DNA of 64,000 nucleotides from Pseudomonas laurylsulfatiphila (GTDB lineage Bacteria; Pseudomonadota; Gammaproteobacteria; Pseudomonadales; Pseudomonadaceae), in NCBI RefSeq assembly GCF_002934665.1, contig NZ_NIRS01000007.1, forward strand, positions 62,001 to 126,000, read 5' to 3'. Of the stretch, positions 32,411-46,251 are shown piece after piece. The notes under the pieces are model-generated. The model saw nothing but the letters and a program-made list of their open reading frames with translations, had not been told where the DNA came from and made no database searches. Positions within the stretch are counted from its first letter, which is position 1. Every line of letters starts with the position of its first letter. The position numbers and the translations under genes are program-made.

Positions 32411-34327
32411 ATGGGCAAAATTATCGGTATCGACCTGGGGACTACCAACTCCTGCGTCTCCGTGCTGGAAAACGGCAAGGCAAAAGTTATTGAAAACGCT
32501 GAAGGCGCGCGTACCACGCCGTCGATCATCGCTTACGCCAACGATGGCGAAATCCTGGTTGGCCAGTCGGCCAAGCGTCAGGCTGTGACCAATCCGCACA
32601 ACACCCTGTACGCGGTGAAGCGTCTGATCGGTCGTCGTTTCGACGAAGAAGTCGTGCAGAAAGACATCCAGATGGTCCCTTACAAGATCGTCAAGGCTGA
32701 CAACAGCGACGCCTGGGTTGAAGTGAACGGCCAGAAAATGGCGCCGCCACAAATCTCGGCTGAAATCCTGAAGAAAATGAAGAAGACCGCCGAAGACTAC
32801 CTCGGCGAGACCGTGACTGAAGCGGTGATCACCGTTCCGGCCTACTTCAACGACAGTCAGCGCCAGGCGACCAAGGACGCCGGCCGCATCGCCGGTCTGG
32901 ACGTAAAACGTATCATCAACGAACCGACCGCCGCTGCTCTGGCTTACGGTATGGACAAGGCGAAGGGCGATCACACCGTGATCGTTTACGACCTGGGCGG
33001 TGGTACTTTCGACGTTTCCGTGATCGAGATCGCTGAAGTCGATGGCGAGCACCAGTTCGAAGTACTGGCCACCAACGGTGACACGTTCCTGGGCGGTGAA
33101 GACTTTGACATTCGTCTGATCGACTACCTCGTCGACGAATTCAAGAAAGAAAGCGGCATGAACCTCAAAGGTGACCCGCTGGCGATGCAGCGCCTGAAAG
33201 AAGCCGCTGAAAAAGCCAAGATCGAACTGTCCTCGAGCCAGTCGACCGACGTGAACCTGCCGTACATCACTGCAGACGCCACCGGTCCTAAGCACCTGAA
33301 CGTGAAGATCTCCCGCGCCAAGCTGGAAGCATTGGTGGAAGACCTGGTTCAGCGCACCATCGAGCCTTGCCGCATCGCAATGAAAGATGCCGGTATCGAC
33401 GTTGGCGCGATCAACGACGTGATCCTGGTGGGCGGTCAGACCCGTATGCCACTGGTTCAGAAGCTGGTCACCGAGTTCTTCGGCAAAGAAGCGCGTAAAG
33501 ACGTCAACCCGGACGAAGCGGTTGCCATGGGTGCTGCCATCCAGGGCGCGGTACTGGCCGGCGACGTGAAAGACGTTCTGCTGCTCGACGTCAGCCCGCT
33601 GACCCTGGGTATCGAAACCATGGGTGGCGTGATGACCGCGCTGATCGAGAAAAACACCACGATTCCTACCAAGAAATCGCAAGTGTTCTCGACTGCCGAC
33701 GACAACCAGGGCGCCGTGACCATTCACGTGCTGCAGGGCGAGCGTAAGCAAGCTGCTCAGAACAAGTCCCTGGGCAAGTTCGACCTGGCCGACATTCCAC
33801 CGGCTCCACGTGGTGTGCCACAGATCGAAGTAACCTTCGACATCGACGCCAACGGCATCCTGCACGTAGGTGCGAAGGACAAGGCTACCGGCAAGACTCA
33901 GTCGATCGTGATCAAGGCCAACTCCGGTCTGTCCGACGAGGAAATCGAGCGCATGGTGCGTGATGCCGAGGCGAACGCCGAGGAAGACCGCAAGTTCGAA
34001 GAGCTGGCCGCTGCCCGTAACCAGGGCGACGCACTGGTTCACTCGACGCGCAAAATGGTGACCGATGCCGGCGATAAAGTGACTGCCGAAGAGAAGACTG
34101 CAATCGAAGCTGCCGTAGTTGCCCTGGAAGCCGCCGTCAAAGGCGACGACAAGGCTGCTATCGACGCCAAGGTTGAAGAGCTGTCGAAAGTCTCCGCTCC
34201 GGTGGCGCAGAAGATGTACGCCGAACAGGCTCAGCCTGCTGAAGGCGCGGCACCGCACGCTGAGTCGGCTGAAAAGGCTGATGACGTCGTCGATGCCGAG
34301 TTCGAAGAAGTCAAAGACCACAAGTAA
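32411..34327 (+). CDS. dnaK: Chaperone DnaK (Hsp70)
   Basis: The 638-residue ATP-dependent chaperone folds new and damaged proteins. ATPase motifs are 'GIDLGTTNSCVSV' at the N-terminus, 'VYDLGGGTFDVSVIEI' near 195 and 'VILVGGQTRMPLVQ' near 340; the substrate domain follows 'LLLDVSPLTLGIET'; it ends with an acidic tail 'DDVVDAEFEEVKD'. ATG 32411 is used rather than GTG 32405 because the family begins MGKIIGID and a GGGAGAG site precedes it. Order grpE-dnaK-dnaJ is conserved. Confidence 0.98.
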   Translation: MGKIIGIDLGTTNSCVSVLENGKAKVIENAEGARTTPSIIAYANDGEILVGQSAKRQAVTNPHNTLYAVKRLIGRRFDEEVVQKDIQMVPYKIVKADNSDAWVEVNGQKMAPPQISAEILKKMKKTAEDYLGETVTEAVITVPAYFNDSQRQATKDAGRIAGLDVKRIINEPTAAALAYGMDKAKGDHTVIVYDLGGGTFDVSVIEIAEVDGEHQFEVLATNGDTFLGGEDFDIRLIDYLVDEFKKESGMNLKGDPLAMQRLKEAAEKAKIELSSSQSTDVNLPYITADATGPKHLNVKISRAKLEALVEDLVQRTIEPCRIAMKDAGIDVGAINDVILVGGQTRMPLVQKLVTEFFGKEARKDVNPDEAVAMGAAIQGAVLAGDVKDVLLLDVSPLTLGIETMGGVMTALIEKNTTIPTKKSQVFSTADDNQGAVTIHVLQGERKQAAQNKSLGKFDLADIPPAPRGVPQIEVTFDIDANGILHVGAKDKATGKTQSIVIKANSGLSDEEIERMVRDAEANAEEDRKFEELAAARNQGDALVHSTRKMVTDAGDKVTAEEKTAIEAAVVALEAAVKGDDKAAIDAKVEELSKVSAPVAQKMYAEQAQPAEGAAPHAESAEKADDVVDAEFEEVKDHK

Positions 34328-34381
34328 GTTGTTGGTCGGCCGGTTGACTGCCTTTAGGCGGTGACTGGTAGGATGTCGCCG

Positions 34382-34401
34382 CGCGGGAGCTTGCTCCCGC
34401 G
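34382..34401. repeat. Short REP-like hairpin between dnaK and dnaJ
   Basis: CGCGGGAGC-TT-GCTCCCGCG is a perfect 9-bp stem in the 296-bp gap. No T-run follows, so full termination is unlikely; it may trim or stabilise message and lower DnaJ relative to DnaK. No sigma-32 promoter like those of grpE and dnaK is evident in the rest of the gap. Confidence 0.65.
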
Positions 34402-34623
34402 TTGGCGTATCTGGAATACGCGAATTTTTACAGTATGCGACGAAGTTCGGATGCTGCTGGCATGGCCGGGAATGCTCCTGCTTTCCGAGCCGAAAGTGCC
34501 ACTTTGAAACAAAGACCAGGATCGTTGAATTGACGTGAGTTGGGTCCGGGCCTGTATTGGGGCTCAACGAGTTCGGCAAACTCAGGAGGGTTTTGCCGGA
34601 CGTCCTCAAGAGTGCAAAGACTT

Positions 34624-35748
34624 ATGGCAAAGCGTGACTATTACGAAGTGTTGGGTGTTGAGCGTGGCTCAAGCGAAGCGGACCTGAAAAAGGCTTACCG
34701 TCGCCTGGCGATGAAGCACCACCCGGACCGTAATCCCGATGACAAGGCGTCGGAAGAGATGTTCAAGGAGGCCAACGAGGCCTACGAAGTGCTGTCCGAT
34801 TCCAGCAAACGCGCGGCGTACGACCAGTACGGCCATGCCGGTGTCGACCCGAGCATGGGTGGCGGCGGTGCCGGTTTCGGTGGCCAGAACTTCTCCGACA
34901 TCTTTGGCGACGTCTTCAGTGACTTCTTCGGTGGCGGTCGCGGCGGTTCCCGTGGCGGCGCTCAGCGCGGCAGTGACTTGCGCTACACCCTGGAGCTGGA
35001 CCTTGAAGAAGCGGTACGCGGCACGACCGTGAATATCCGCGTCCCGACGCTGGTCAATTGCAAACCGTGCGATGGCTCCGGTGCCAAGAGAGGTTCTTCG
35101 CCGGTGACCTGCCCGACGTGCGGCGGTATCGGCCAGGTGCGCATGCAGCAAGGCTTCTTCTCGGTGCAGCAGACCTGCCCGCGCTGCCATGGCCAGGGCA
35201 AGATCATTTCCGATCCGTGCGACTCCTGCCACGGCGAAGGTCGCGTCGAAGAGTACAAGACCCTGTCGGTGAAAGTGCCGGCCGGCGTCGATACCGGTGA
35301 CCGCATTCGTCTGTCCGGCGAAGGCGAGGCGGGTGCCCAGGGTGGCCCGACCGGCGACCTGTACGTGGTGATCAACGTGCGCGAGCACTCGATCTTCCAG
35401 CGTGATGGCAAGCACCTGTTCTGCGAAGTGCCGATCAGCTTCGTCGATGCGGCGCTGGGTGGCGAGCTGGAGATTCCGACCCTTGATGGCCGGGTCAAGT
35501 TGAAGATCCCCGAGGGGACCCAGACCGGCAAGCAGTTCCGTGTGCGTGGCAAAGGTGTCGCGCCTGTGCGTGGCGGTGGTGCGGGCGACTTGATGTGCCG
35601 TGTGGCGGTCGAGACGCCGGTCAACCTGAGCCGTCGCCAGCGCGAAATGCTCGAGGAATTCCGCAGTTCGCTGGCGGACGACAACAGTCATTCGCCGAAG
35701 ACCACCGGCTGGTTCGAAGGCGTGAAACGCTTCTTCGGCGATTTGTAA
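34624..35748 (+). CDS. dnaJ: Cochaperone DnaJ (Hsp40)
   Basis: The 374-residue protein delivers substrates to DnaK and triggers its ATPase. The J domain holds the HPD motif in 'KHHPDRNPDD'; then a G/F-rich region; then four CxxCxGxG-type zinc repeats ('CKPCDGSGA', 'CPTCGGIGQ', 'CPRCHGQGK', 'CDSCHGEGR'); then the C-terminal dimer domain. ATG 34624 opens 'MAKRDYYEVLGV'; the upstream open frame is not used. dapB follows 10 bp later. Confidence 0.98.
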   Translation: MAKRDYYEVLGVERGSSEADLKKAYRRLAMKHHPDRNPDDKASEEMFKEANEAYEVLSDSSKRAAYDQYGHAGVDPSMGGGGAGFGGQNFSDIFGDVFSDFFGGGRGGSRGGAQRGSDLRYTLELDLEEAVRGTTVNIRVPTLVNCKPCDGSGAKRGSSPVTCPTCGGIGQVRMQQGFFSVQQTCPRCHGQGKIISDPCDSCHGEGRVEEYKTLSVKVPAGVDTGDRIRLSGEGEAGAQGGPTGDLYVVINVREHSIFQRDGKHLFCEVPISFVDAALGGELEIPTLDGRVKLKIPEGTQTGKQFRVRGKGVAPVRGGGAGDLMCRVAVETPVNLSRRQREMLEEFRSSLADDNSHSPKTTGWFEGVKRFFGDL

Positions 35749-35758
35749 GGAGACAGGC

Positions 35759-36562
35759 ATGCGACGTATTGCAGTGATGGGCGCCGCCGGGCGCATGGGC
35801 AAGACCCTGATTGAAGCGGTGCAGCAGGCGCCAGGCGCCGGGTTGACGGCGGCAGTGGATCGTCCTGACAGCTCGTTGGTCGGTGCGGATGCCGGTGAAC
35901 TGGCGGCTATCGGTCGCATCGGCGTGCCGCTGTCTGGCGATCTGGACCGGGTGGTCGACGAGTTCGACGTGCTGATCGACTTCACGCACCCGACGGTGAC
36001 CCTGAAGAACCTGGCTTTCTGCCGTAAACACGGCAAGGCCATGATCATTGGGACCACTGGCTTCAGTGTTGAAGAAAAGCAGTTGCTGGCGGAAGCGGGC
36101 AAGGACATCCCGATTGTCTTCGCGGCCAACTTCAGTGTCGGGGTCAACCTGTGCCTGAAGTTGCTCGACACGGCTGCTCGCGTACTGGGTGACGACGTCG
36201 ATATCGAGATCACCGAGGCTCACCATCGGCATAAAGTCGATGCGCCGTCCGGCACTGCCGTGCGCATGGGTGAAGTGATTGCCGATGCGTTGGGTCGCGA
36301 CCTGAAGAAAGTGGCGGTGTATGGCCGTGAAGGCCAGACCGGTGCGCGTGATCGTGAAACCATCGGTTTCGCCACTGTGCGTGCCGGCGACATCGTCGGT
36401 GATCACACCGTGCTGTTCGCCGCCGACGGTGAGCGTGTCGAGATCACCCACAAGGCGTCCAGTCGCATGACCTTCGCCAAGGGTGCGGTACGTGCTGCAT
36501 TGTGGCTGGACGGGCGCGAGCCTGGCCTTTACGACATGCAAGACGTGCTCGATCTGCGTTAA
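35759..36562 (+). CDS. dapB: 4-hydroxy-tetrahydrodipicolinate reductase
   Basis: The 267-residue enzyme of the lysine/diaminopimelate pathway reduces the DapA product with NAD(P)H. The dinucleotide site is 'RIAVMGAAGRMGKTLIEAV'; catalytic and substrate residues are in 'EAHHRHKVDAPSGTA'. AAGGAGAC precedes the start. A terminator follows, so it is the last gene of the dnaJ-side transcript. The dnaJ-dapB-carA order is a pseudomonad standard. Confidence 0.97.
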   Translation: MRRIAVMGAAGRMGKTLIEAVQQAPGAGLTAAVDRPDSSLVGADAGELAAIGRIGVPLSGDLDRVVDEFDVLIDFTHPTVTLKNLAFCRKHGKAMIIGTTGFSVEEKQLLAEAGKDIPIVFAANFSVGVNLCLKLLDTAARVLGDDVDIEITEAHHRHKVDAPSGTAVRMGEVIADALGRDLKKVAVYGREGQTGARDRETIGFATVRAGDIVGDHTVLFAADGERVEITHKASSRMTFAKGAVRAALWLDGREPGLYDMQDVLDLR

Positions 36563-36576
36563 GATGCACCCGAAAT

Positions 36577-36610
36577 CGGGCTCGCGCACAGCGTTTGAGC
36601 CCGGTTTTGT
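36577..36610 (+). terminator. Terminator after dapB
   Basis: CGGGCTC and GAGCCCG form a 7-bp stem with a 13-base loop, followed by GTTTTGTT, 14 bp after the dapB stop. Confidence 0.8.
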
Positions 36611-36737
36611 TCCGCCAAGCGACGTCCTGTCGCATTCTCCAGCCTTTAAGGCTCATTGGCGGTAGACCAAAAAGGCCTTTTTCTGTAAGCTACAGCTTTA
36701 GTGTGTCCACTAAAAGCGCGCAGAATAATTCAGTGAA

Positions 36738-36776
36738 GAAGCGGGGTGACGTGTCCATACGTCACTCCGCTTTTTT
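36738..36776 (+). terminator. Attenuator-like terminator before carA
   Basis: AAGCGGGGTGACG and CGTCACTCCGCTT pair over 13 bp with one G-T contact, 8-base loop, followed by TTTTTT. It lies 46 bp before carA, after dapB already has a terminator, so it fits a leader attenuator controlling carAB. A TTAGTG/CACTAA hairpin (36698-36713) lies just upstream and could be a pause or competing structure. Confidence 0.75.
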
Positions 36777-36821
36777 ACAACCTGCGATCGCCCTTTCAGG
36801 CTTTATTTACGGGAGGTCTTC

Positions 36822-37958
36822 TTGACTAAGCCAGCCATACTCGCCCTTGCTGATGGCAGCATTTTTCGCGGCGAAGCCATTGGAGCCGACGGTCAGACCG
36901 TTGGTGAGGTGGTGTTCAACACCGCAATGACCGGCTATCAGGAAATCCTTACCGATCCTTCCTACGCCCAACAGATCGTTACCCTGACTTATCCGCACAT
37001 CGGCAACACCGGCACCACGCCTGAAGACGCCGAGTCCAACCGCGTCTGGTCCGCTGGCCTGGTCATCCGTGACCTGCCACTGGTGGCGAGCAACTGGCGT
37101 AACACGATGTCCCTGTCCGACTACCTGAAGGCCAACAATGTTGTGGCCATCGCCGGTATCGACACCCGCCGCCTGACGCGCATCCTGCGTGAAAAAGGTG
37201 CGCAGAACGGCTGCATCATGGCCGGTGACAATATTTCCGAAGAAGCCGCCATCGCCGCCGCCCAGGGTTTTCCTGGTCTGAAAGGCATGGATCTGGCGAA
37301 GGTTGTCAGCACCAAGGACAGCTACGAATGGCGTTCGACTGTCTGGGATCTGAAAACCGACAGCCACGCGACCATCGAAGCCTCCGAGCTGCCGTACCAC
37401 GTTGTTGCCTACGACTACGGCGTCAAGGTGAACATCCTGCGCATGCTGGTCGAGCGCGGTTGCCGCGTGACCGTAGTGCCGGCGCAAACCCCTGCTGCCG
37501 ATGTGCTGGCGCTGAAGCCGGACGGCGTGTTCCTGTCCAACGGCCCTGGTGATCCGGAGCCATGCGACTACGCGATCCAGGCGATCAAGGACGTGCTGGA
37601 AACCGAGATCCCGGTCTTCGGTATCTGCCTCGGTCACCAACTGCTGGCCCTGGCCTCCGGTGCCAAGACCCTGAAAATGGGTCACGGTCACCACGGTGCC
37701 AACCACCCGGTCCAGGACCTGGACACCGGTGTGGTGATGATCACCAGCCAGAACCACGGTTTTGCGGTAGACGAAGCCACCCTGCCAGCCAACGTTCGTG
37801 CGATCCACAAATCGCTGTTCGACGGCACCCTGCAAGGGATCGAGCGTACCGACAAGAGCGCCTTCAGCTTCCAGGGTCACCCGGAAGCCAGCCCTGGCCC
37901 GAACGACGTAGCGCCATTGTTCGATCGCTTCATCAACGAGATGGCCAAGCGACGCTGA
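36822..37958 (+). CDS. carA: Carbamoyl-phosphate synthase, glutaminase (small) chain
   Basis: The 378-residue subunit releases ammonia from glutamine and channels it to CarB for arginine and pyrimidine synthesis. The class-I amidotransferase shows the nucleophile in 'VFGICLGHQLLAL' and the His-Glu pair in 'FQGHPEASPGP'. The start is TTG at 36822 after GGGAGG, giving the usual N-terminus 'TKPAILALADGS'. A CTTGAGGG/CCCTCAAG hairpin (37982-38016) separates it from carB. Confidence 0.96.
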   Translation: MTKPAILALADGSIFRGEAIGADGQTVGEVVFNTAMTGYQEILTDPSYAQQIVTLTYPHIGNTGTTPEDAESNRVWSAGLVIRDLPLVASNWRNTMSLSDYLKANNVVAIAGIDTRRLTRILREKGAQNGCIMAGDNISEEAAIAAAQGFPGLKGMDLAKVVSTKDSYEWRSTVWDLKTDSHATIEASELPYHVVAYDYGVKVNILRMLVERGCRVTVVPAQTPAADVLALKPDGVFLSNGPGDPEPCDYAIQAIKDVLETEIPVFGICLGHQLLALASGAKTLKMGHGHHGANHPVQDLDTGVVMITSQNHGFAVDEATLPANVRAIHKSLFDGTLQGIERTDKSAFSFQGHPEASPGPNDVAPLFDRFINEMAKRR

Positions 37959-38075
37959 TCGCTCGCCTTGATGTAGCAAAGCTTGAGGGTGGCCCCGCAC
38001 CGGCGGCCCCCTCAAGGCTTCAGAGATTGAACAAGACGGCTTGCCGACTGACCTGCGGATTTGAGTGACAAACCC

Positions 38076-41293
<3,218 letters not shown>

Positions 41294-41297
<4 letters not shown>

Positions 41298-41776
41298 GCA
41301 TAACGAAGTACCCAATGACCGTTCAGGGCGCTCGCGCCCTGGAAGAAGAGCACACTCACCTGACCAAGGTCGTTCGTCCGAAGCTTAGCCAGGACATCGG
41401 TACGGCCCGCGAGTTGGGTGACTTGAAGGAAAACGCCGAATACCACGCTGCCCGCGAGCAGCAGGGTATGGTCGAGGCGCGGATCCGTGACATCGAAGGC
41501 CGCATGCAGAACGCGGTGATCATCGATGTGACGACCATTCCTCACACCGGCAAGGTGATTTTCGGCACCACCGTCGAAATCGCCAACGTCGAAACCGATG
41601 AAAGCGTGACTTACCAGATCGTTGGTGAGGACGAGGCTGACATCAAGCTCGGCAAGATTTCCGTCGGTTCGCCGATCGCTCGCGCCTTGATTGCCAAGGA
41701 AGAGGGGGATGTGGTCGCTGTGAAAACGCCTGGCGGTGTTATCGAGTACGAGATTGTCGAAGTTCGTCACGTCTGA
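41294..41776 (+). CDS. greA: Transcription elongation factor GreA
   Basis: The 160-residue factor enters the secondary channel of stalled RNA polymerase and promotes transcript cleavage. An N-terminal coiled coil carries the acidic tip in 'ARELGDLKENAEYHAAREQQ', and the FKBP-like domain ends 'IEYEIVEVRHV'. Its start overlaps the carB stop (ATGA). ATG 41315 is a weaker alternative start. Confidence 0.97.
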
Positions 41777-41780
41777 AGGC

Positions 41781-41804
41781 CGGCGCCCGTTTCGTGCGGG
41801 CGCC
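41781..41804 (+). terminator. GC-rich hairpin after greA, abutting the next start codon
   Basis: GGCGCCCG-loop-CGGGCGCC directly precedes ATG 41805. There is no T-run. It could limit read-through or hide the ribosome site of the membrane-protein gene. Confidence 0.5.
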
Positions 41805-42209
41805 ATGCTTTGGCAACTGACCCAGATGTTGTGGGTCGGTGGCTTGTGGCTGTTACAAGTTGGTCTGTTGCCGGTGCTGGGCCGAATTGGCCTGGCGCCG
41901 CTGCTGATCGACGAAATTGCAGGCACGTTCAATACGTTGGTAGTGGGATTGGCTACGGCGTGTTTGATTTTTCAGGCTTTGGTGCTGATTAAGGCCGAGG
42001 GCCTCGTCAGTCTATGGCGGGATATACGCGGACAACTGCTGTTGATGGCACTGTATGCGTGCGCGATGTACTTCGTGGTGCGCTTCGGGTGGCCGGATGC
42101 GCTGCGTTGGCAGGCGTTCAGCTATCTTGTTCTGGGCTTTTCCGGGTTGGTGCTGGTGTTGCAGCCGGTGCCGGGGTGGAGTGGCAGGGTGCGCCAGGCA
42201 CACCCTTGA
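41805..42209 (+). CDS. Small integral membrane protein, DUF4149-like
   Basis: The 134-residue product has about four hydrophobic helices ('MLWVGGLWLLQVGLLPVLG', 'GLATACLIFQALVLI', 'LLLMALYACAMYFVV', 'AFSYLVLGFSGLVLVLQ'). It resembles the DUF4149-type membrane proteins often seen next to greA/yhbY in pseudomonads; the assignment is from memory. No good ribosome site is seen. The start codon abuts the hairpin GGCGCCCG/CGGGCGCC, which is probably the greA terminator stem. Function unknown. Confidence 0.75.
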   Translation: MLWQLTQMLWVGGLWLLQVGLLPVLGRIGLAPLLIDEIAGTFNTLVVGLATACLIFQALVLIKAEGLVSLWRDIRGQLLLMALYACAMYFVVRFGWPDALRWQAFSYLVLGFSGLVLVLQPVPGWSGRVRQAHP

Positions 42210-42218
42210 CCCTTGCCA

Positions 42219-42527
42219 TCACTTGAAGCGATGGACGTTCGACAACTGCTTGTTGACGCTGAAGTTCTTGCGGTAGATCAGCGCCATCTTGCCGATGACC
42301 TGAACCAGATCCGCTTTGCCGACCTTGCAGAGCTCTGCAATGGACGCCAGGCGCGATTCGCGATCGAGGATGTTGAGCTTGATCTTGATCAGCTCGTGAT
42401 CCGCCAAAGCGCGTTCGAGTTCGGCTAACACACCTTCAGTCAAACCATTGTCTGCCACAATCAAAACCGGTTTCAGATGGTGGCCAATGGATTTGTACTG
42501 TTTCTTCTGCTCTTGAGTGAGCGGCAT
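42219..42527 (-). CDS. yhbY: CRM-domain RNA-binding protein YhbY
   Basis: The 102-residue CRS1/YhbY-type protein binds pre-50S ribosomal RNA. It starts 'MPLTQEQKKQYKSIGHHLKP' and has the 'ELIKIKLN' strand and 'GKMALIYRK' loop. It is convergent with the membrane-protein gene and divergent from rlmE, a conserved ribosome-assembly neighbourhood. Confidence 0.94.
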   Translation of the reverse strand: MPLTQEQKKQYKSIGHHLKPVLIVADNGLTEGVLAELERALADHELIKIKLNILDRESRLASIAELCKVGKADLVQVIGKMALIYRKNFSVNKQLSNVHRFK

Positions 42528-42632
42528 AATCTGACCCCTGCGTCTGATCTTGTAAAAAGCGGCGGCCAGTTTACCCGAGCGAGTCCGGGACCGCCCAGTT
42601 AATCACGACCCGTTTTAATTCCGAGGTATCCC

Positions 42633-43265
42633 GTGGCCCGTTCCAAGACAAGCCTTAAGTGGCTGCAAGAACATTTCAACGACCCATTCGTCAAAATGGC
42701 ACAGAAAGACGGGTACCGTTCCCGCGCCAGCTACAAACTGCTGGAGATCCAGGAAAAGGACCGTTTGATCCGCCCTGGCATGAGCGTAATCGACCTGGGT
42801 GCGGCTCCGGGTGGCTGGTCGCAGGTGACCAGTCGTCTGATTGGCGGGCAGGGCACACTGATCGCTTCTGACATTCTTGAAATGGACAGCATCCCCGACG
42901 TCACCTTTATTCAAGGCGACTTTACCGAGGATGCCGTGCTGGCCCAGATCCTCGACGCCGTCGGAAATAAAGAAGTAGACCTTGTGATTTCCGACATGGC
43001 CCCCAATATGAGTGGATTGCCGGCCGTTGATATGCCGCGCGCGATGTTCCTGTGCGAATTGGCACTGGATCTGTCGACGCGGGTGCTCAAGCCCGGTGGT
43101 GATTTTTTGATCAAGATCTTCCAGGGCGAAGGTTTCGACGAATTCCACAAGAGCGTTCGCCAGCAGTTCGAGAAGGTGCAGATGCGCAAGCCGACCTCGT
43201 CGCGCGACCGTTCTCGCGAGCAGTACCTGCTGGGCCGCGGTTTCCGCGGTCGCAGTGAGGAATGA
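42633..43265 (+). CDS. rlmE: 23S rRNA 2'-O-methyltransferase (RrmJ/FtsJ)
   Basis: The 210-residue enzyme methylates U2552 in the ribosomal A-loop. SAM site: 'MSVIDLGAAPGGWSQV'. The K-D-K-E tetrad can be placed as Lys in 'RASYKLLEI', Asp in 'VISDMAPNMSG', Lys in 'GGDFLIKIFQGEG' and Glu in 'SREQYLLG'. The start is GTG 42633 after a GAGGTATCCC stretch. ftsH follows after a 190-bp gap. Confidence 0.97.
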   Translation: MARSKTSLKWLQEHFNDPFVKMAQKDGYRSRASYKLLEIQEKDRLIRPGMSVIDLGAAPGGWSQVTSRLIGGQGTLIASDILEMDSIPDVTFIQGDFTEDAVLAQILDAVGNKEVDLVISDMAPNMSGLPAVDMPRAMFLCELALDLSTRVLKPGGDFLIKIFQGEGFDEFHKSVRQQFEKVQMRKPTSSRDRSREQYLLGRGFRGRSEE

Positions 43266-43455
43266 GTGAATTTTCGATCGGGGTGATAGGATTTTTGTAT
43301 TACGCCTTGTCAGAATTAGCGAATATTGTGTAGGAAGTGTTTCACAAAGGGTTACAGACGGCGCCTGCCAAGTTGTAGGTAATGTAGTAAGTTAGGCCGG
43401 TGAATATCATGCGAAGCGCGCGCCAGTAGCGGAGCTTGCTTCAGAGGGTAGTTAA

Positions 43456-45375
<1,920 letters not shown>

Positions 45376-45383
45376 GGTTTGAA

Positions 45384-46235
45384 ATGACTTCTGTTCAGTC
45401 CTCGACCCGGTTGCCTTGCGGCAACCGGGTTCTTGATTTGGCCCAGACGCATGTCATGGGTATCCTCAATGTCACTCCAGATTCGTTCTCCGATGGTGGC
45501 CAATACAGCCAGCTCGACGCGGCCATGCGCCACGCCGAAGCCATGGTGGCGGCCGGCGCGACGCTGATCGATGTCGGTGGCGAATCTACTCGTCCTGGTG
45601 CCAGGGCGGTGTCGCCGCTGGAGGAGCTGGAGCGCGTAGCGCCGATTGTCGAGCGCATTGCACGCGAGCTGGACGTCATCATCTCGGTCGACACCTCGAC
45701 GCCAGCCGTCATGCGTGAAACGGCGCGTCTGGGTGCCGGGTTGATCAATGACGTGCGTTCGTTGCGTCGCGATGGTGCGCTGGATGCCGCGGCGGCCACC
45801 GGTCTGCCGGTTTGTCTGATGCATATGCTGGGCGAGCCAGGCGATATGCAGGACAATCCGCAGTATCAGAACGTTACAAGGGAAGTCGGTGAGTTTCTCG
45901 CCGAGCGCATGGTTCAGTGTTCGTTGGTGGGTATTCCAGCGGAGCGGATCATTCTTGACCCCGGCTTTGGTTTCGCCAAGACCTTGCAGCACAATCTGAG
46001 TTTGTTCAAACATATGGAAGCCCTGCATGCCCTGGGGCGGCCCCTGTTGGTCGGGGTCTCGCGAAAGAGCATGATTGGCCAGGCATTGAATCGTCCGGTG
46101 GGAGACCGGCTGTATGGTGGTTTGGCGCTCGCGGCGCTGGCTTCGGCGAAAGGTGCGCGTATATTGCGCGTCCATGATGTAGCCGAAACAGTGGATGTGG
46201 TGCGGATGATCGCCGCAGTGGAATCAGCCGAATAA
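45384..46235 (+). CDS. folP: Dihydropteroate synthase
   Basis: The 283-residue folate enzyme joins the pterin diphosphate to p-aminobenzoate and is the sulfonamide target. Pterin- and diphosphate-binding segments are 'MGILNVTPDSFSDGG', 'DVGGESTRPGA' and 'ILDPGFGFAKTLQHN'; the C-terminal 'LRVHDVAETVDVVRM' is typical. The order ftsH-folP-glmM is standard in gammaproteobacteria. Confidence 0.97.
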   Translation: MTSVQSSTRLPCGNRVLDLAQTHVMGILNVTPDSFSDGGQYSQLDAAMRHAEAMVAAGATLIDVGGESTRPGARAVSPLEELERVAPIVERIARELDVIISVDTSTPAVMRETARLGAGLINDVRSLRRDGALDAAAATGLPVCLMHMLGEPGDMQDNPQYQNVTREVGEFLAERMVQCSLVGIPAERIILDPGFGFAKTLQHNLSLFKHMEALHALGRPLLVGVSRKSMIGQALNRPVGDRLYGGLALAALASAKGARILRVHDVAETVDVVRMIAAVESAE

Positions 46236-46251
46236 GAATGATGGAGCACTT

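Noticed and set aside
32345..34609. Very long minus-strand open frame opposite dnaK, and similar frames opposite carA/carB, nusA, infB and pnp
   Set aside because: High-GC genes with strong codon bias leave long antisense frames. These have no family features, and the sense genes are certain.
36564..36665. 34-codon frame after dapB as a carA leader peptide
   Set aside because: It runs through the dapB terminator and has no ribosome site or tell-tale codon run.
43266..43455. Sigma-32 promoter before ftsH
   Set aside because: No CTTGAA box paired with CCCCAT was found in the 190-bp gap.
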